Assembly: GCA_037176845.1 (NCBI GenBank)
Contig: JAYKXP010000236.1
Coordinates: 1-51,874 of the forward strand
DNA from: Paramarasmius palmivorus
Lineage: Eukaryota > Basidiomycota > Agaricomycetes > Agaricales > Marasmiaceae
Direction of reading: 5' to 3'
Length of the DNA: 51,874 nt
In this document: piece after piece, positions 11,313-23,591 of the stretch
How positions within the stretch are numbered: position 1 is the first letter of the stretch
How the letters are laid out: each line of letters opens with the position of its first letter
The notes under the pieces: model-generated
The model's database searches: none
What the model saw: the letters and a program-made list of their open reading frames with translations, nothing else
What the model was told of the DNA's origin: nothing
Program-made: the position numbers and the translations under genes

Positions 11313-12798
11313 ATGAACGGATTTGGCTCGGACATGGAGATGGTGAATCCGCAACGGTTTACGGTTAACTACACGCAATTTACGACTTCACGTTTTCTTT
11401 ACAATTTGAGTCAGGATCATGTATATGCCTCGTATTTCCCTATGTTACTTGTTCTATTCCTCTCAAATTGGTTTGGAGACCCATGTTGTTGACCTTGAGA
11501 ACTTGAAGCTGACCTAAGAAGGACCCATTGTGTGGTACCCTTTCCGAACGTGAGCTGCGGAAGACATGTGATAAGGAGGAAAGTATATCGGGAAATTAAG
11601 CGCTGAGGATTGTGAACATTCGAGGTCGCTAATCATCATGCCTTCCCCTTGATACCAATAGTGTTAGCCGTTCTTACCCTTCTCGAAGTCATGGTCAATC
11701 ATGGCTCTGACTTCGTAGTGATATATACTGTTACATATTTGCATCAATGGGTTTTGAGGGAAAATGTCTCACTATGATGGACGTTCCGAAGTAAAAGAGG
11801 CAATCTCGGACTGATAGTAATGAATCATCTTCTGACTCTGAACAGACAAGCTATCTCCCATCATCGTGGATCGGAATCTTGAGCGATTTCAACTGCACTA
11901 TGGCATAAACCACGTACCAAACAAGTAAAGCTCTGCGTATTGAATTCAACAACCGAAGATTGCATTAGTTCCAACTAGGATGAAATGGGATGGCAACTCT
12001 CAGTCATAGTTGATCACCGATAATCATGTATTACATTACTCCCAACAGGTGATGCTAATAACAGAAGAATGAAATGAGACAACTTGGATTACATACTGCA
12101 ATTTATCTTCCGCGTCTTCGTTTCAATGGCGCAAGCCATTGTACCACCAACCAATATACGAATCAGAGTAATGATGCATCAGGGAATATCCCGTCGTTCC
12201 GAGAACCGAAAACTGATGCAGACGAAAGACCTAGTTCAAATTCTTCCGTCAAGCTCAGAGCACATGCACTCCTGAGCTCAGGTCAAAGCCCGAAGAATAT
12301 CAACGATCTTACAATCTCACAAGGGCTACCAGGGTTTAAACCCAAGTCCGCCATAAGCTCTTTCCACTGTATCACCTAGCTGCTGAGTACGAAGGCAAAT
12401 CTCTGCCACGCTGATTGATGGATAATAACACGCGCCTTTGGTCATCACCGCCGTGAGAGGTCTACACAGGAAACGTTAACTTTCCCGAATGAGGGAGACC
12501 CGAAGATTACATATCTCACTAAATCCCTGGACTCCGACGGTCCAATTTGTGAACCAGAGCGAGCAAATTTACGAACAAGGCACTCGTTGACGACAAGTTG
12601 CGGAATGGCTCATGATCACAGTATCCAAATCTAGCAATGCAACAGGTTTTTTCACTGATAAATGCCTACCACATGTCGTACAGTAGAGGACAAATCACAG
12701 TTCGGTGGCGATGCAGGTTTGAACCATAACCTTGAAAAAGAGCATCTAGAACTCTGGCGTCGGATATGCTAGAGAAACTAATCAGCATCCTCATGTAT
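11313..12798. other. Intergenic stretch with a tRNA-like relic
   Basis: No gene is supported. At about 12320-12380, read on the minus strand, a 'gggtttaaaccctggtagcc' segment resembles the 3' half of a tRNA, but the rest does not fold into one. The short open frames at 12074-12379 are not supported. Confidence 0.4.
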
Positions 12799-13440
12799 TT
12801 AGTCAGAAACTTTCAACCCACTGCGTAACATGCCCCCCAACATTAATGCAGCCATAATACGCTGATCGGCATCTACGCGGGGATCAACTGATTTCTGTGC
12901 CGCAGTTTGTATATCCTGTGGGGTCAATCCAAAGAACGGACCCGAAGCACTGAGCTCATTGTTGTCCTCATTGTCCGAACTTTCGCGATCCTGGGATGCC
13001 TCATCAGAGGATTCAGTCTGGTCCTGCTCGGGGCACTCGGGGTCCCCTGAATCGCAGCCATCGCTGTGGGAACCCTTCATCGTGGTACCAGTGTCATACC
13101 TGTCTTGGATAGTTTCATCCGACTGGGGAAGTCCAAGGGTACTGCAAAAGGGGTGGCCAGCAGGAAGGTAAAAGATCTCCTGCATCAGGGTACGCAGTCC
13201 ATTACGAAACTCGTCCAGTGTTTCGCCATATACAGGAGCAAACACACCGGCAGGTACGATCTTTTTGAAGTTGCGGTCGACGAGCTTTGAGTACGCGTTA
13301 ACGATGATCGCAAATGGTGAAACATAGAGTTCTGTGCCGTTCACGATCTTGTAAGGGTATTTGACTCGCTGTTGATATATCGGCGGTAGACAGGGGTTTA
13401 CTCTCTGTAGAAACGGATATGCTGTTGAAGTCTTGTAAAC

Positions 13441-13562
13441 CACGTGCCGCTCGCTGTTCGATATGAGTATATGTCGCTCATTAGGAAGGAAGTTTCGTGG
13501 ACACGTGCCGCTCGCTGTTCGATATGAGTATATGTCGCTCATTAGGAAGGAAGTTTCGTGGA
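13441..13562. repeat. Perfect 61-bp tandem duplication
   Basis: 13441-13501 is repeated exactly at 13502-13562. The unit is not a multiple of three and lies inside a coding exon. Complete identity indicates a very recent event or an assembly artefact. Confidence 0.95.
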
Positions 13563-13760
13563 TCGATTCCAAAGAATCGAATCTGAAATCATTCTCGCCA
13601 GAAAAACCAAGTGCTGTATAATACATTTCCTAAACTTCCATTGAGCGATTTAGGACAAGATGAATGAGCATGCCACTTACCAAGAACTCTTTAAATGTAA
13701 CTTCATCCTCGACTAAGGTTTCACAGTCGGACGAGTCCATTCGGATGGTATTGAGTACGC

Positions 13761-13792
13761 GGCACATTTCAATGGAGGCACATTTCAATGGA
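13761..13792. repeat. Perfect 16-bp tandem duplication
   Basis: The unit ggcacatttcaatgga occurs twice in direct succession and shifts the reading frame of the minus-strand exon. Confidence 0.95.
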
Positions 13793-14183
13793 GGCGCAGA
13801 CCTCATCAGTCAGTAAAGACCTGCCACTCCTTTCCAACACCTTATCATAGAGGGTCCTTTTGTTGGCGGTGTCGGAGCCTGAGAATACCTGGGAGGCTAC
13901 ATCCGAATATCTTTCCATTTCGTCGTTATTCGGCACTTTGGAGGGTGATTTAGGCATGTAGACGGGGACAGTTCCTAGTTGGTTTTTGCAAACATAGCTC
14001 GACGTGCAAGCGGGTGAGGACATGGCTGGGAAGGAAAGGAGCGGAACGGGAGGAAGAGACGCTGCGGTATTGCTTTCTAAGCAAAATTCAGAACTTTCTA
14101 AAAATTACCTAACAAGGAAACTTCGGAGAAAATTCAATTCCCGCCGGTTTACCGACGTCAGTAACCCCTAATTCTTTTTGTTC

Positions 14184-14191
14184 GTCTCCAT
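14184..14191. repeat. Left target-site duplication of the hAT element
   Basis: gtctccat, identical to 17978-17985. Confidence 0.95.
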
Positions 14192-17100
14192 TAGAGTCTG
14201 CAACGGTTAGCCTGATCCACGGTCAGACTGTACCGTACCGTCAGAACCTGGAAACGGACGGGACGGTTAGATCTCTCACGGTTTTACGGGTAACCGCGGT
14301 CACTTAGGTTCGGTTTGCTAAAATAGGCAAGTCATCCATAGCACATTTCAGAGCATAGTAGTGTAAAAAGATGTTGGCTTGGGCCCCTCGACAGTGTAGA
14401 ATAATCATTGAAACTAGCACATATACCCAATCTATTTACATTTGCAACATAGGACACCGGCTTCCGTGCTTGCGAGTGACGTCACAGCCTCGACTCTCAC
14501 CGAACGACCATGATCTCCCTGCAACGACGACGCAAATATTATTCTCCTAGTGCTCTCCACGTCCTCTACGCGAGCAGTGACGCGTCCAAGACCTTTGTTT
14601 GTTGAAAAGAGGCACTGAAATGTGGGAAATGACGCCAAGATTCGGGTATAAATGTACGTCTCCTTAACCTGTGCTTTTCTCATTTCTCTGCCTATTTTCC
14701 TTTAATTTCTTCCTTCTATACTCGCCTAAATGGAACTTAACACTCCTCCTAATTCTAGACTAATACAAGGCTCACAATCTGAACCATCCCTTCATCAATC
14801 AACCCCCATCTCTTCCATCGTACAACACACACCGTCAAGCACTCCTTCCACACCTTTCCACTTCAACAATGTTAACTTCCAGTCACTCTCTTCACCACCA
14901 CTGCATATCACACGCCGTCATGGACAGAACGTCGCACCGCAAGAGAACCCTCTCATTCGTACAGAATCTCCGGTCAGCCATATTGAGAATGCTTCAAAGC
15001 GGCGGCGGAAATCACGCGGGAGCGCTCTATATCGACTGTCAGACGAGGATGTTCTACGTGGGACCTACACGGACAATGAAATTATTGGTGTGTTTTCTTT
15101 CCCTGATCTAAAAATATCATTCTGACGCGTTGACCGCCAGATGCATCTATGTCGGAATGGCGTTCTCCTGCCTACAAGCACTATCATATCACTCTCACCC
15201 GTGACCACGAGCATAAGGTCATCACCTATCACTTTCACTGCATTCACAACAACCCAGATCATAAAGTCATCACTCGAGATCGCAGGAAGGCCGGTGAAGG
15301 TACACACAAGCTTCTCACCACCGCACAGGCATGCGACGAGAGGCAGGGCGTAGTCAATAGTGCTCGTAGTGAGCTATGTGGTCTAACTTATGATCCCTTT
15401 GTTCATCGGACCATTATTGCTCTCCGATGTGCTCATAGTCACCGCCCATGTAACAGTGTCTGTGATCGGTTCTACAAGCTCGAAGTAGAGCTTCTTCGAC
15501 CAGGGACACTCCTTCCATCCCCGGGTAATGTTTCACTCGATATCAAACGTTTGTATATTGGATTAGCACCAAAAATTACCAACTATATTCTTGTAAGTCT
15601 CTACTCTAATTAAGGTTTACTTTATTAATAAGGTGGACTTACAGGGTCAGCGGCGTGTCTTCCATATTGTCACCGATGGCTGGACAAATCCACAAGGAAT
15701 CTCCGAGCAAGGCTTGGTGATCCAGTGGTACGCAGAAGGTCGTATCCATCGTACCATACTCGAGTTTATTGAGTGAGTCGTGTGTGTTTTATGTTTAACT
15801 ATATTGACGTGTCTCTTAGGCTCAAGGAACGACACACTGGGCAATATATTGGAGAAAAAGTTGCGGAATGTCTCGAACGCTATGGTATTCAGAAGCTTGC
15901 ATGTACCTTTCTCTTCTTAGTCAATTACATTTCTGATGGCACCTTAAGCTCTTTGGTGCAAACCTTGACAATACTAGTAATTGCGATACAACTGTAGCCG
16001 CACTTGCTCGCCGCATTCTGACATTTCCAGGGCCGCCACATCGTTTGCGATGCCTCCTGCATATCATCAATCTCATTGCAAAGGTAAGCTGAACTCAGGA
16101 GTCTCGATTAAAGGATGCTCACTTAAGACCTGTAGATGATCATCTCTTTCTTTTTCAAGGAGTATAAACGTAAACGGAAGGAGAACGCTGGCCGTCATAT
16201 CACCGAAGGTTTAGACGTAGATGACGACTTAGCACTCTTTGCCGAGGAGGATCATTACGAGCAAGTTCAGGCCTCCTCAGGCGATCATAATCAGAGGCTT
16301 AGCGAACAGAAGGCAGCTAAGACCATGAAGCAGAAAGCCATCGAGGAGATGGAGGATCGTGGGGTTTATATCTCTACACATGAGAAGGAGGCTGCGCTTC
16401 GCATATTTCCAAAGGTAAGCATGGATATTTTTTAAACTTATCCTTGTTCTCATGACGCTTAGGTTGCCGGATTGGCAAAACGTGTCCATGAAGCAACTGC
16501 TACCATCAAGCCGGTGTTTGAAGCCCTAGTTGCTGGCATGCCCGCGAATGGTGATAGGAAGACACTTGCTCGGCGATGTCCTACAAGATGGAACTCGGAA
16601 CACGACTGCTTGGACGACCACATTCACTTCAAAGATGCTGTCATTTCATTAACAAATCACCCCGAGCTTAAATTGAGTTCGTATCGGCTTACCTGGCAAC
16701 AGTGGGACCTTGCTTATCAGCTCCGGGAGCTGCTGCGTGTAAGTTGTCTCTTCAATTTTTGATCGATGATACTAAAATTTTGAGTTCTAGATCTTTGTTG
16801 ACCCGACGAAGGCATTTTCAGAGAAGGATGTACCGTTGGTTGGAGATGTATTCGAGGCGCTTGATGAAATTTATCGTGATCTTGACGTGATCTCCCGCAG
16901 TGAGAAAGATCCCTCAGGAAAGCGTAACCCAGACATTATTAGAGTAGCCGCACATGCTGGACTTCTGGTGTGTGCGAAGTACAAAGCTCTTATGAAGGAA
17001 TGTGAGATTTATCGTATTGCTATTGGTATGTGATAAACTCAAGCTTATCTGAAATCTGCTGATTGTTTCTAGTCATGTCCCCTGACAAAAAGCTTGCTTG

Positions 17101-17977
17101 GTTTGCTCGTGCTGGCTGGACATCAGACGAGATACAGGAGGTGCGGGACCTTGTGATTCAACGGTGGAATGACTCGTACCGCCCCTCAACTTCAACTACC
17201 CAAGAACAAGGTACCCCAGCATCAACTTCTATCACTCGGACCTCCAGTGGTAGTTCATGGAGTCAATATCGGCGAAGCCAGGAAGTTTCTATCACAACTG
17301 GGCCGCCGGCGGCTTCCTCAACCTTTGATCAAGGGACCTCTGATGACCTCCTCAAGTACCTTCAGGAGCCTCCGATTCCTTCTTCGTCACTTCCCCGGCA
17401 TAATCCTCAAGACAAAATTGGAGATACTATCCTCTATTGGCACCTCAACTGGAATAATCATCCCGAGCTTTCTCGCTTTGCGTCTGATTATTGCTCGGCT
17501 CCTGGTAAGACTATGGTACACATTCGTACAAAATCAACACTGAATTTTGTCACACAGCATCAATTGTCGATGGGGAACGTGCCTTCTCCCAAGGCCGGAA
17601 GGAAATGAATTTCATGCAACATCAAATGTCACAAGAAACATTTGCAGCAGCAATGGCAGTTGGATCGTGGGTGGACGCACCTTTTTTTAGCTTACCCGAG
17701 GCTGTCAAGGCCCTTCGAGACCAGTTAGAAAAGGAACGGATTGAACGGAGCTTGCGAAACCAAACCGCGAATGAATCTTAGCGTAGTATAGCTTGTAATG
17801 TTCTTGTAGATAACAAAACTCTGCTAATTTTCATGAATACTGTAACAAACGTCATCGAGATGCAAGCTACCGTGGTATTCTAGAGAACCGTACGGAAAAG
17901 GTCCGTACGGAAACTCGCTTATTTCACCGTGCGGAGTACGGTCACGGTTAGATCCGTTGGAACCGTTGCAGACTCTA
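14192..17977 (+). mobile_element. Complete hAT-family DNA transposon
   Basis: The left end begins TAGAGTCTGCAACGGTT and the right end is its exact inverted complement, ending at 17977. Both are flanked by the direct repeat gtctccat (14184-14191 and 17978-17985), the 8-bp target duplication expected for hAT elements. Subterminal DNA is rich in short palindromes such as ccgtacgg at the right end and taccgtaccg at the left, as often seen for transposase-binding regions. The element is 3786 bp and contains one spliced transposase gene. Identical target duplications and long open exons indicate a young insertion. Confidence 0.95.
14730..17781 (+). CDS. hAT transposase
   Basis: The enzyme would excise and reinsert the surrounding element. 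The protein starts MELNTPPNSRLIQG with a Ser/Thr/Pro-rich N-terminus, then a basic KRRRKSRG stretch. Next comes a Cys/His-rich DNA-binding region with paired His and Cys from about residue 140, then VFHIVTDGWTNPQG (first acidic catalytic block), LRCLLHIINLIAK, RRCPTRWNSEH, AIVMSPDKKLAWF, and a C-terminal dimerisation block (HPELSRFASDYCSAP, then IVDGERAFSQGR). Exons start at 14730, 15141, 15645, 15820 and onward; most joins use GT...AG. The join near 15900-15950 works best with a GC donor and remains uncertain. The stop is TAG 17779-17781. A 'gggtataaatg' at about 14645 is a likely TATA element. I see no premature stop in the joined exons, so the element may be autonomous. Confidence 0.85.
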
Positions 17978-17985
17978 GTCTCCAT
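17978..17985. repeat. Right target-site duplication of the hAT element
   Basis: gtctccat, identical to 14184-14191. Confidence 0.95.
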
Positions 17986-18821
17986 GCTTGAGGTTCTCTC
18001 AGTTATCGTTGTCGTCTAGGCAAACTGACCTCGACGACCTCAAGATGGAAATCTCTGGACGCTTGCTTGCTGTATGTTCAGTTATCGACCTCATCTAGCT
18101 AAACGTTCGGCCCGACACCCGACACCACTTCCCTACCGACATCGACATTGAAAAGTTCGCAATTTCTGGTCACTCTATGTTCATGCTCCCAGTATCGGTG
18201 CTATCGAGTGAGGTTCACCATCGGGTTCTTGGTCACAGGGTCGGTGCTCATAGTTTTTCAATAGCTTCATCCCTGTCAGTACTGTCAAAAAACAGTCTGC
18301 ATGATGTTTTCAGGGTTCCTTATTGTCAGAAAGAGGACACTAGGTGAGAAAGAACATACCGTTGTTGGCTTTGCTTGTCAGCTAACGATCCCTACAGAGC
18401 CCGACGCCCTACGTTCTACACCTCTTTCCCCTTGAAGGTGGTGACACAAGCGAACGGCCGCTCCCATCAAGTAGCTCTCATAAACATGAATTCGTTAAAG
18501 GTCCAACTTGCAACTCAGCCCCGAGCTTCTCCGTCGAATACAAGATAACATTCGTACCGACTCTCGCTATGGGCAAGGGTACATGGTACTTCCTGTACGG
18601 CTGCGGTTCAAGATGAGCTTGCGTCATCGCCTCATGCATCCAACGTTTTGTTGCTCTCGCCAAGAACATGAGCGCCTGGCATATCAGTTCTTTCGAGTAA
18701 GTGTAAAGCCATCCCGAGATGATTTTAATTGTCTGGAGAATAAATACATGATGTGAATGAGTTGAACGCCTCTTCAAAGCACATCCATCAACTTCTTCAA
18801 CGGTGTCCTTCGGAGACATTC
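17986..18821. other. Intergenic stretch right of the hAT element
   Basis: No gene is supported. A copy of the flanking-box core ('gctgcggttcaagatg', then 'gcttgcgtcatcg') lies at 18585-18632 without a tRNA nearby. Confidence 0.45.
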
Positions 18822-20043
18822 TTACGATTGCTCAGACTCGATACCACGTTCAATAATAACGATTTCATCCGATGGATGCTCTTCTCCTGCTTCTCCAGCG
18901 TGACAATTGACTCCTGTCATTGGCAATGTCCCTCGCTCGTTCCCCACCTTCGAAGCTCGGATCGTCTTCATCTCAGTATCCAAATCGTTGAAGGCCGCAC
19001 CTAGACTGACTCTAATGATAACAATAGACGAAGTGATACCCTAGATAGGTAATTAACTGAGTATTAGGATTGATATCATGTAAAAGACTCACAGCGACTG
19101 AACCCCAAGCATGTGTCATGATCTCCTTGAGCGGCACTGCATTCAAAGCGATACTGGCAGTGAACGAGAAGATAAATGCTGAATACATTATTCCAGATTC
19201 AAGTCTATTCAGATTAGGCTTGCGTGAATGGGACAGATTGAGAGCAATTATGCAAGCAGCTCACGTTGCAGAAATCACTGTTCTGTACACGTTTTGCTTT
19301 CGCGGTTGGATGTATTGCGCCACTCTGCGATCGATTGAAAAGATTTTGAACACTATGGAGAACATTGGTGACAGTAAGCTATAAAATGAGAGGTACTTTA
19401 CCGATGAGCGAAGAGAGGATTAAATTATTTACAGCAATCAACGGGATTCCAATAGGTGCAATCTCGAGAGGCGCTGGAAGAACGATGTGAGTGATGATAT
19501 TATGACCAGAACGAGTGAAATTTACCATGGCTGAATACGGATAATAAGATAGGAAAGGCAATGACCTCCCAGTTTCTTCCCCAAACTACAAAACACCGCC
19601 ATATCTACAGGTGATAGTTAGGTTACTTTCGAGGGATTTGATTACGGAACACAGATTACCAGAATGGAGTCGGCTACGAAACTGAATAAAACTCGGTAAG
19701 CATGGTAGAGATAGGTTAAATCTGGGATACCGACCTACAGGCACCTCCAACGACAAAGCTTAACAGAAATCCATCATCGTTCGTACCACAATCGTGAAGA
19801 TCGTTCGAACCTGCTATTACAGTGTTTATAAGACTCGCGAAGGAACCAAGGAATATCAATGTATTGGCAAGTAGATTGTAGTTTCGCGATGGTGGAGTCT
19901 TCTTCAACAGAATATATGTGCAGATCCCATAAGTGACTACGTGGGCACCTTGAAAAAATGAAAGTGTTATAGATTGTATCGCGGAGAAAGAGCTTACCGA
20001 ATAATATGGCCTGAACCTGAGTCGCCGTAAGAACAGTGGACAT
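18822..20043 (-). CDS. Multi-spanning membrane protein, DUF6533/DUF6534-like (copy D1)
   Basis: This is the best-preserved copy. Read on the minus strand it starts MSTVLTATQVQAILFG (ATG 20041-20043) and proceeds through helices around HVVTYGICTYILLKK, LLANTLIFLGSFASL, FVADSIL, IWRCFVVWGRNWEVIAFPIL and GIPLIAVNNLILSSLI. It then has the loop FKIFSIDRRVAQYIQ, LESGIMYSAFIFSF and GITSSIVIIRVSLGAAFNDL. It ends in a polar tail with EIVIIERGIESEQS and a stop at 18822-18824. All exons join in frame with short GT...AG introns. About seven hydrophobic segments are visible. The function of the family is unknown. An in-frame upstream ATG exists, but the chosen start matches the position of the first intron (phase 1) shared with the other copies. 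Confidence 0.82.
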
Positions 20044-21327
20044 AGACCAATTTGCTTTTCCTTGAGACACAAAACATGAGGATGTCGTCAGCATTTCGAG
20101 GATTTCGTGGCAGACAGGATCCCAAGTCAGCTATGTAGTGTTATATTAAGGACATCAGATGTAATGATCATCACTGTGATGTACGGCACATTTGTGCATG
20201 TGCACCCCTCGAATCAAAGGCTTGATTGAATGATTTGATGGATGAATCAAGAGTCCTTTTAAGGGCACCTCGAGGCCTGAGCCCTGCAGACAGTGAAGAA
20301 GCCTCCGGGAGGCTTGATTCAATGGACGTCATCATTCATATCTAGAACCCAAGGGGCGAGAATACAAGTATTGTGCGAGGAACTGGAATCTCATTATATT
20401 ACTTAGCTGAGGCCCTCTTTCAATTGCAAGTGGCTCAAAAACCAAGTCTTCGTTTACCCAGTCGTCACCATCGGTCGTCGTTGCGTCTATACATCTGTCG
20501 AGCTCAGGAGCTAAACAAAAGTCGTGAATCGAATATCAGGAATCGTGATTGATTATAATCTCGACGATCACTTACCATATCAGATACGATTTCAACGCGG
20601 GATATGCAATTACATCAATACCTGTGAAGCTGCTACCTAAATACGGCTTATGTGCCGCTAAGAACAAGGTTTTGCACGTACTGCCTGTCCCCTACCATCA
20701 GTTCTAATCTTCTATGATCCATTTCGAGACAGGACAGACCGAGGGAAGCCGCTTGTGTTCCTTGTCCTACTTTGAGAACTCACTAAGTACATAGATAAAA
20801 ATGCGAAAACGACACTGGCTGCCCCGACCAACAATAGATGGTCGGAGAGCGCCAATAAGACGAGTAGTACGGAGAGATCATGACACAATACGTCTGATTC
20901 AATGAACGTACGAACTTGGAAACCTTCCGACGAATCCAAATACTAAGCCTACTGTGTCCGCTTTGCAACCGCCTTCGCGCTGCTTAGACGGTGAATACAA
21001 ATTCATCTATAACACATTCACAACCAAACGGTTCAAGGTCGACTATACGGTGAAGATATCTGACTATGAACATTCGTGAGAAAAAGATGATCGCAGACCT
21101 GATGGTACAGTAAACTCGCCAGTGAGGAACTATCAATTATCTGCTGACTCCGAAGCGAACAAGCTACCGTACCAGTGATTCCTATTGCACTCTAGCGCCT
21201 GGGTGTGGGTTCCGGCTGTGGATCTGTCATGGTCGGTGCCGAGGCAGTCTCATCCCAGCAACTTCGCTCGTCGATTGACAGCCCTTCACGACTAGATTCT
21301 ATCGACCAGATACAAAGCAAAGTCCTT
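20044..21327. repeat. Intergenic block D1-D2, duplicated at 33.9-36.65 kb
   Basis: Segments around 20150-20240, 20500-20780, 20870-20945 and 21000-21300 have recognisable counterparts in the same order at 33912-34010, 34130-34440, 34690-34735 and 36418-36650. The second copy is interrupted by the foldback element. No gene is supported inside. 20240-20330 holds several short palindromes (for example aagcctccgggaggctt). Confidence 0.55.
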
Positions 21328-22670
21328 TTACGTTCGTGATTGTCCAGACTCGATATCATGTCCAACAACAATGACTTCATTCAGGTCTGATCTACCTTCT
21401 CCTACCCTTGGACCATGATCAGCTGCTTTGCTTTGGGATAGACTTGTTGGAAGATCCGTTTCCAGCGCCCCAGCTGTCATCATTTCTGTTCTCAAGTCAT
21501 TGAAGGCAATATCAAGGGTAACACGAACAATCACAATAGACGCAGTAATACCCTGAGGAAAAGATGGGTATCCTCAGATGATGGATTATGCACACAAGGA
21601 CTCACGGCTAGGGAAGACCATACTCTAGTCAAGATAATCCCGATTTGAGGGTGGCGCCGGGATTGGTTATCACCGAGGAAGACAGCAAGTGTAACGAGGA
21701 ATGTGGAATAAACGAGTCCGGACTCGAGTCTATGGTCATTGGTTCGGATAAGTGGCTGAACAGCGCTTAAGGGTGACAATCCTTACGTTGCACCAAGTAC
21801 GATTCTCTGCATGTTCCGTGATTTTTTGCCTAAATATTGAGAAACTTCGCGATATATTGAAAAGATTCTGAATGCTGATGGGCTTCATGAACGAAAGCAG
21901 AAGAGGGGGAGCGATAGTACCGCACCAATGAGCAAAGATAGTAGTACGTTATTCGTTGCAATGCCAATTATTCCAATAGAAGCAATACTGCCTTTGTTCA
22001 CAAAGAATGCAGGAACTGTAGAGGCAATTAGATGGATGAATGTCATTAGGATGTGTTGACGTACTGTGAAAGCCAGTCAACAAGCTAGGGAGAAGGATAA
22101 CTTTCCAATTCCTATCCCAAACTATATAACATCGCCAAATCTGGCGAATGTTAGTTAAGAACTTTCACGGACGGCGTCTCGTAACTACCAGAATAGTGTC
22201 CGCTATTAAGCTGAAAATGAAGTATGATGCTCGTTGATCAGGACAGAGGAATGGCCAGAGTTACTTGCCTAGAACTAAGTCCCAAATAAGGGGGCATGGC
22301 AGTAATTGGTAGAGTAGTGCACTCATCAAATGATACTGCCGTCTGGGAACACCTTTCCGAGACATCTAATGATGTATCTGCGAGGAGATTTATTGATGCG
22401 AGGATGAATAGAAGAATATTGGCGAATAGGTTGTATGTCTGTGAAGCTTTATTACGCTTCCACAGAATACGCATACAGATAGTGAACGCTGATATGTAGA
22501 CCCCTTCCATTCAAGTAGTAAGTCATATTCAATTCCGCGGGTTGAGTGTTTACTCACCATACACTATGGACCGTACCTTTAAAATGAATGAGAAGCGCGG
22601 TCTGTCGCTCTATGTCTATACGTACCACAGTGGCGATTGTACTCTGTCTCGCCGATGTCAATGGGTTCAT
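21328..22670 (-). CDS. Multi-spanning membrane protein, DUF6533/DUF6534-like (copy D2)
   Basis: The probable start is ATG 22668-22670 (MNPLTSARQSTIA); exon 1 ends in phase 1, as in D1. Landmarks: GVYISAFTICMRILWKR, YNLFANILLFILASINLL, LIADTIL, IWRCYIVWDRNWKVILLPSL, ASIGIIGIATNNVLLSLLIG, FRIFSIYREVSQYL, LESGLVYSTFLVTLAV and GITASIVIVRVTLDIAFNDL. The tail ends NEVIVVGHDIESGQSRT, stop at 21328-21330. Introns are short and canonical. The loop between the second and third helices differs from the other copies, but no frame break was found. The 3' flank is shared with relics D5 and D6, so D2 is the intact member of that subgroup. Confidence 0.75.
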
Positions 22671-23509
22671 GTCGTGGTTGGAGGAGGTTGTATCTAAGGG
22701 AAAAAATGATCAGCTACAGCTATATACACCAGCTTTCCATGACGAAACACGGTGACTGTACTTCGGCGGCGGCCAGCGTACCACAGATGCAACTACCGAG
22801 ACCGATCAATGATTCCGTCAGTAGAAAGAGTGGGGACAACTACCGTTGTGCAACACGTTATAGGACTCAGTTTCGGTATACAGTCATGAATGAGAACTAC
22901 CAACCTATGGTACGGTATCTAGCTCAGAGAATCTCACTTCCTCGCTATGTTCGCTGAATCGAAGACCTTGCTGGGACGAGTACAACTTTGATGCGCATGT
23001 CATGAATGTTCGCCGAGAGAAGCATTGGTGTATCTATACAGCTTCTCCATAATGCCTGTCATCCATCGTCACTGCTGCGGGCGCTGAAACTACTCGAATC
23101 AATCGTATAGCCTTCGGATCTTGAACCCCAATGAAGCGCCGATCTCGAATAGGAAAACAATCAGCGGAGAGACACGGCTGGAACCGAACTGTGGAAACCA
23201 AACTTGAAAGTCGAACCAGGTTCCATTAGAAAGCACACGTTCAATGCTCCAGGTCTTGATTGCAACAGCCCGAGATGTCGCACACACGACTTATACCAAA
23301 CTAGAAGGTAACAATAGTTCAACATGAGGCACATGGTCACGGTAACTCACGAGAACCATCTAAATCAAATCAACGGGATCATCGGAATGTTATTATTAAA
23401 ACTAGCGGCTCACAGCTAACTCGTTCAGCACTTTTGAGCTCAGCGTGTACCCAACGGCCCTTGACAGCAGTAGCAGTGCAAAAAAATTGCTGATCTCATG
23501 CCAATAATA
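22671..23509. other. Intergenic stretch
   Basis: A minus-strand open frame at 23099-23287 (containing TWFDFQVWFPQF) has no recognisable family or splice partner. 23418-23509 matches 27371-27455, the flank of another tRNA-like copy. Confidence 0.4.
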
Positions 23510-23591
23510 GGTGCTACCAGGGCTCGAACCTGGGATCCGGAAAAGCGAAGCTCTTAGGACCTTGAGGGGAATACTTCTCTACTATAACACC
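23510..23591 (-). pseudogene. Type-II-like tRNA copy, isotype not assignable
   Basis: It is 82 nt long with acceptor GGTGTTA/TAGCACC and T-arm CCAGG-TTCGAGC-CCTGG intact. The D-arm and anticodon arm are disturbed, and no good seven-base loop with U33 is found. It matches 27456-27537 in both tRNA and flank. Length and a GCTTCGC hairpin suggest a Leu- or Ser-type long variable arm. Confidence 0.45.

Larger units (their letters stand above)
12799..14023 (-). pseudogene. Gene of unknown function broken by two tandem duplications
   Basis: Two exons are visible: 13681-14023 (start MSSPACTSSYVCKNQLG) and 12799-13629, separated by a GT...AG intron at 13630-13680. The C-terminal half is acidic (SSDEASQDRESSDNEDNN) and then more ordered (LTPQDIQTAAQK; MAALMLGGML). 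There is no signal peptide and no family I recognise; I see no transposase motif. A 16-bp direct duplication at 13761-13792 shifts the frame in exon 1; with one copy the frame runs on to the exon end. A perfect 61-bp tandem duplication at 13441-13562 makes the same DNA be read in two frames. An alternative acceptor near 13586 could change which frame is used. The hAT element starts 168 bp upstream of the ATG. I infer a recently inactivated gene, though reading errors are possible for the short duplication. Confidence 0.55.

Noticed and set aside
12320..12380. tRNA call on the minus strand
   Set aside because: Only a T-arm-like stretch is present; acceptor and anticodon stems do not form.
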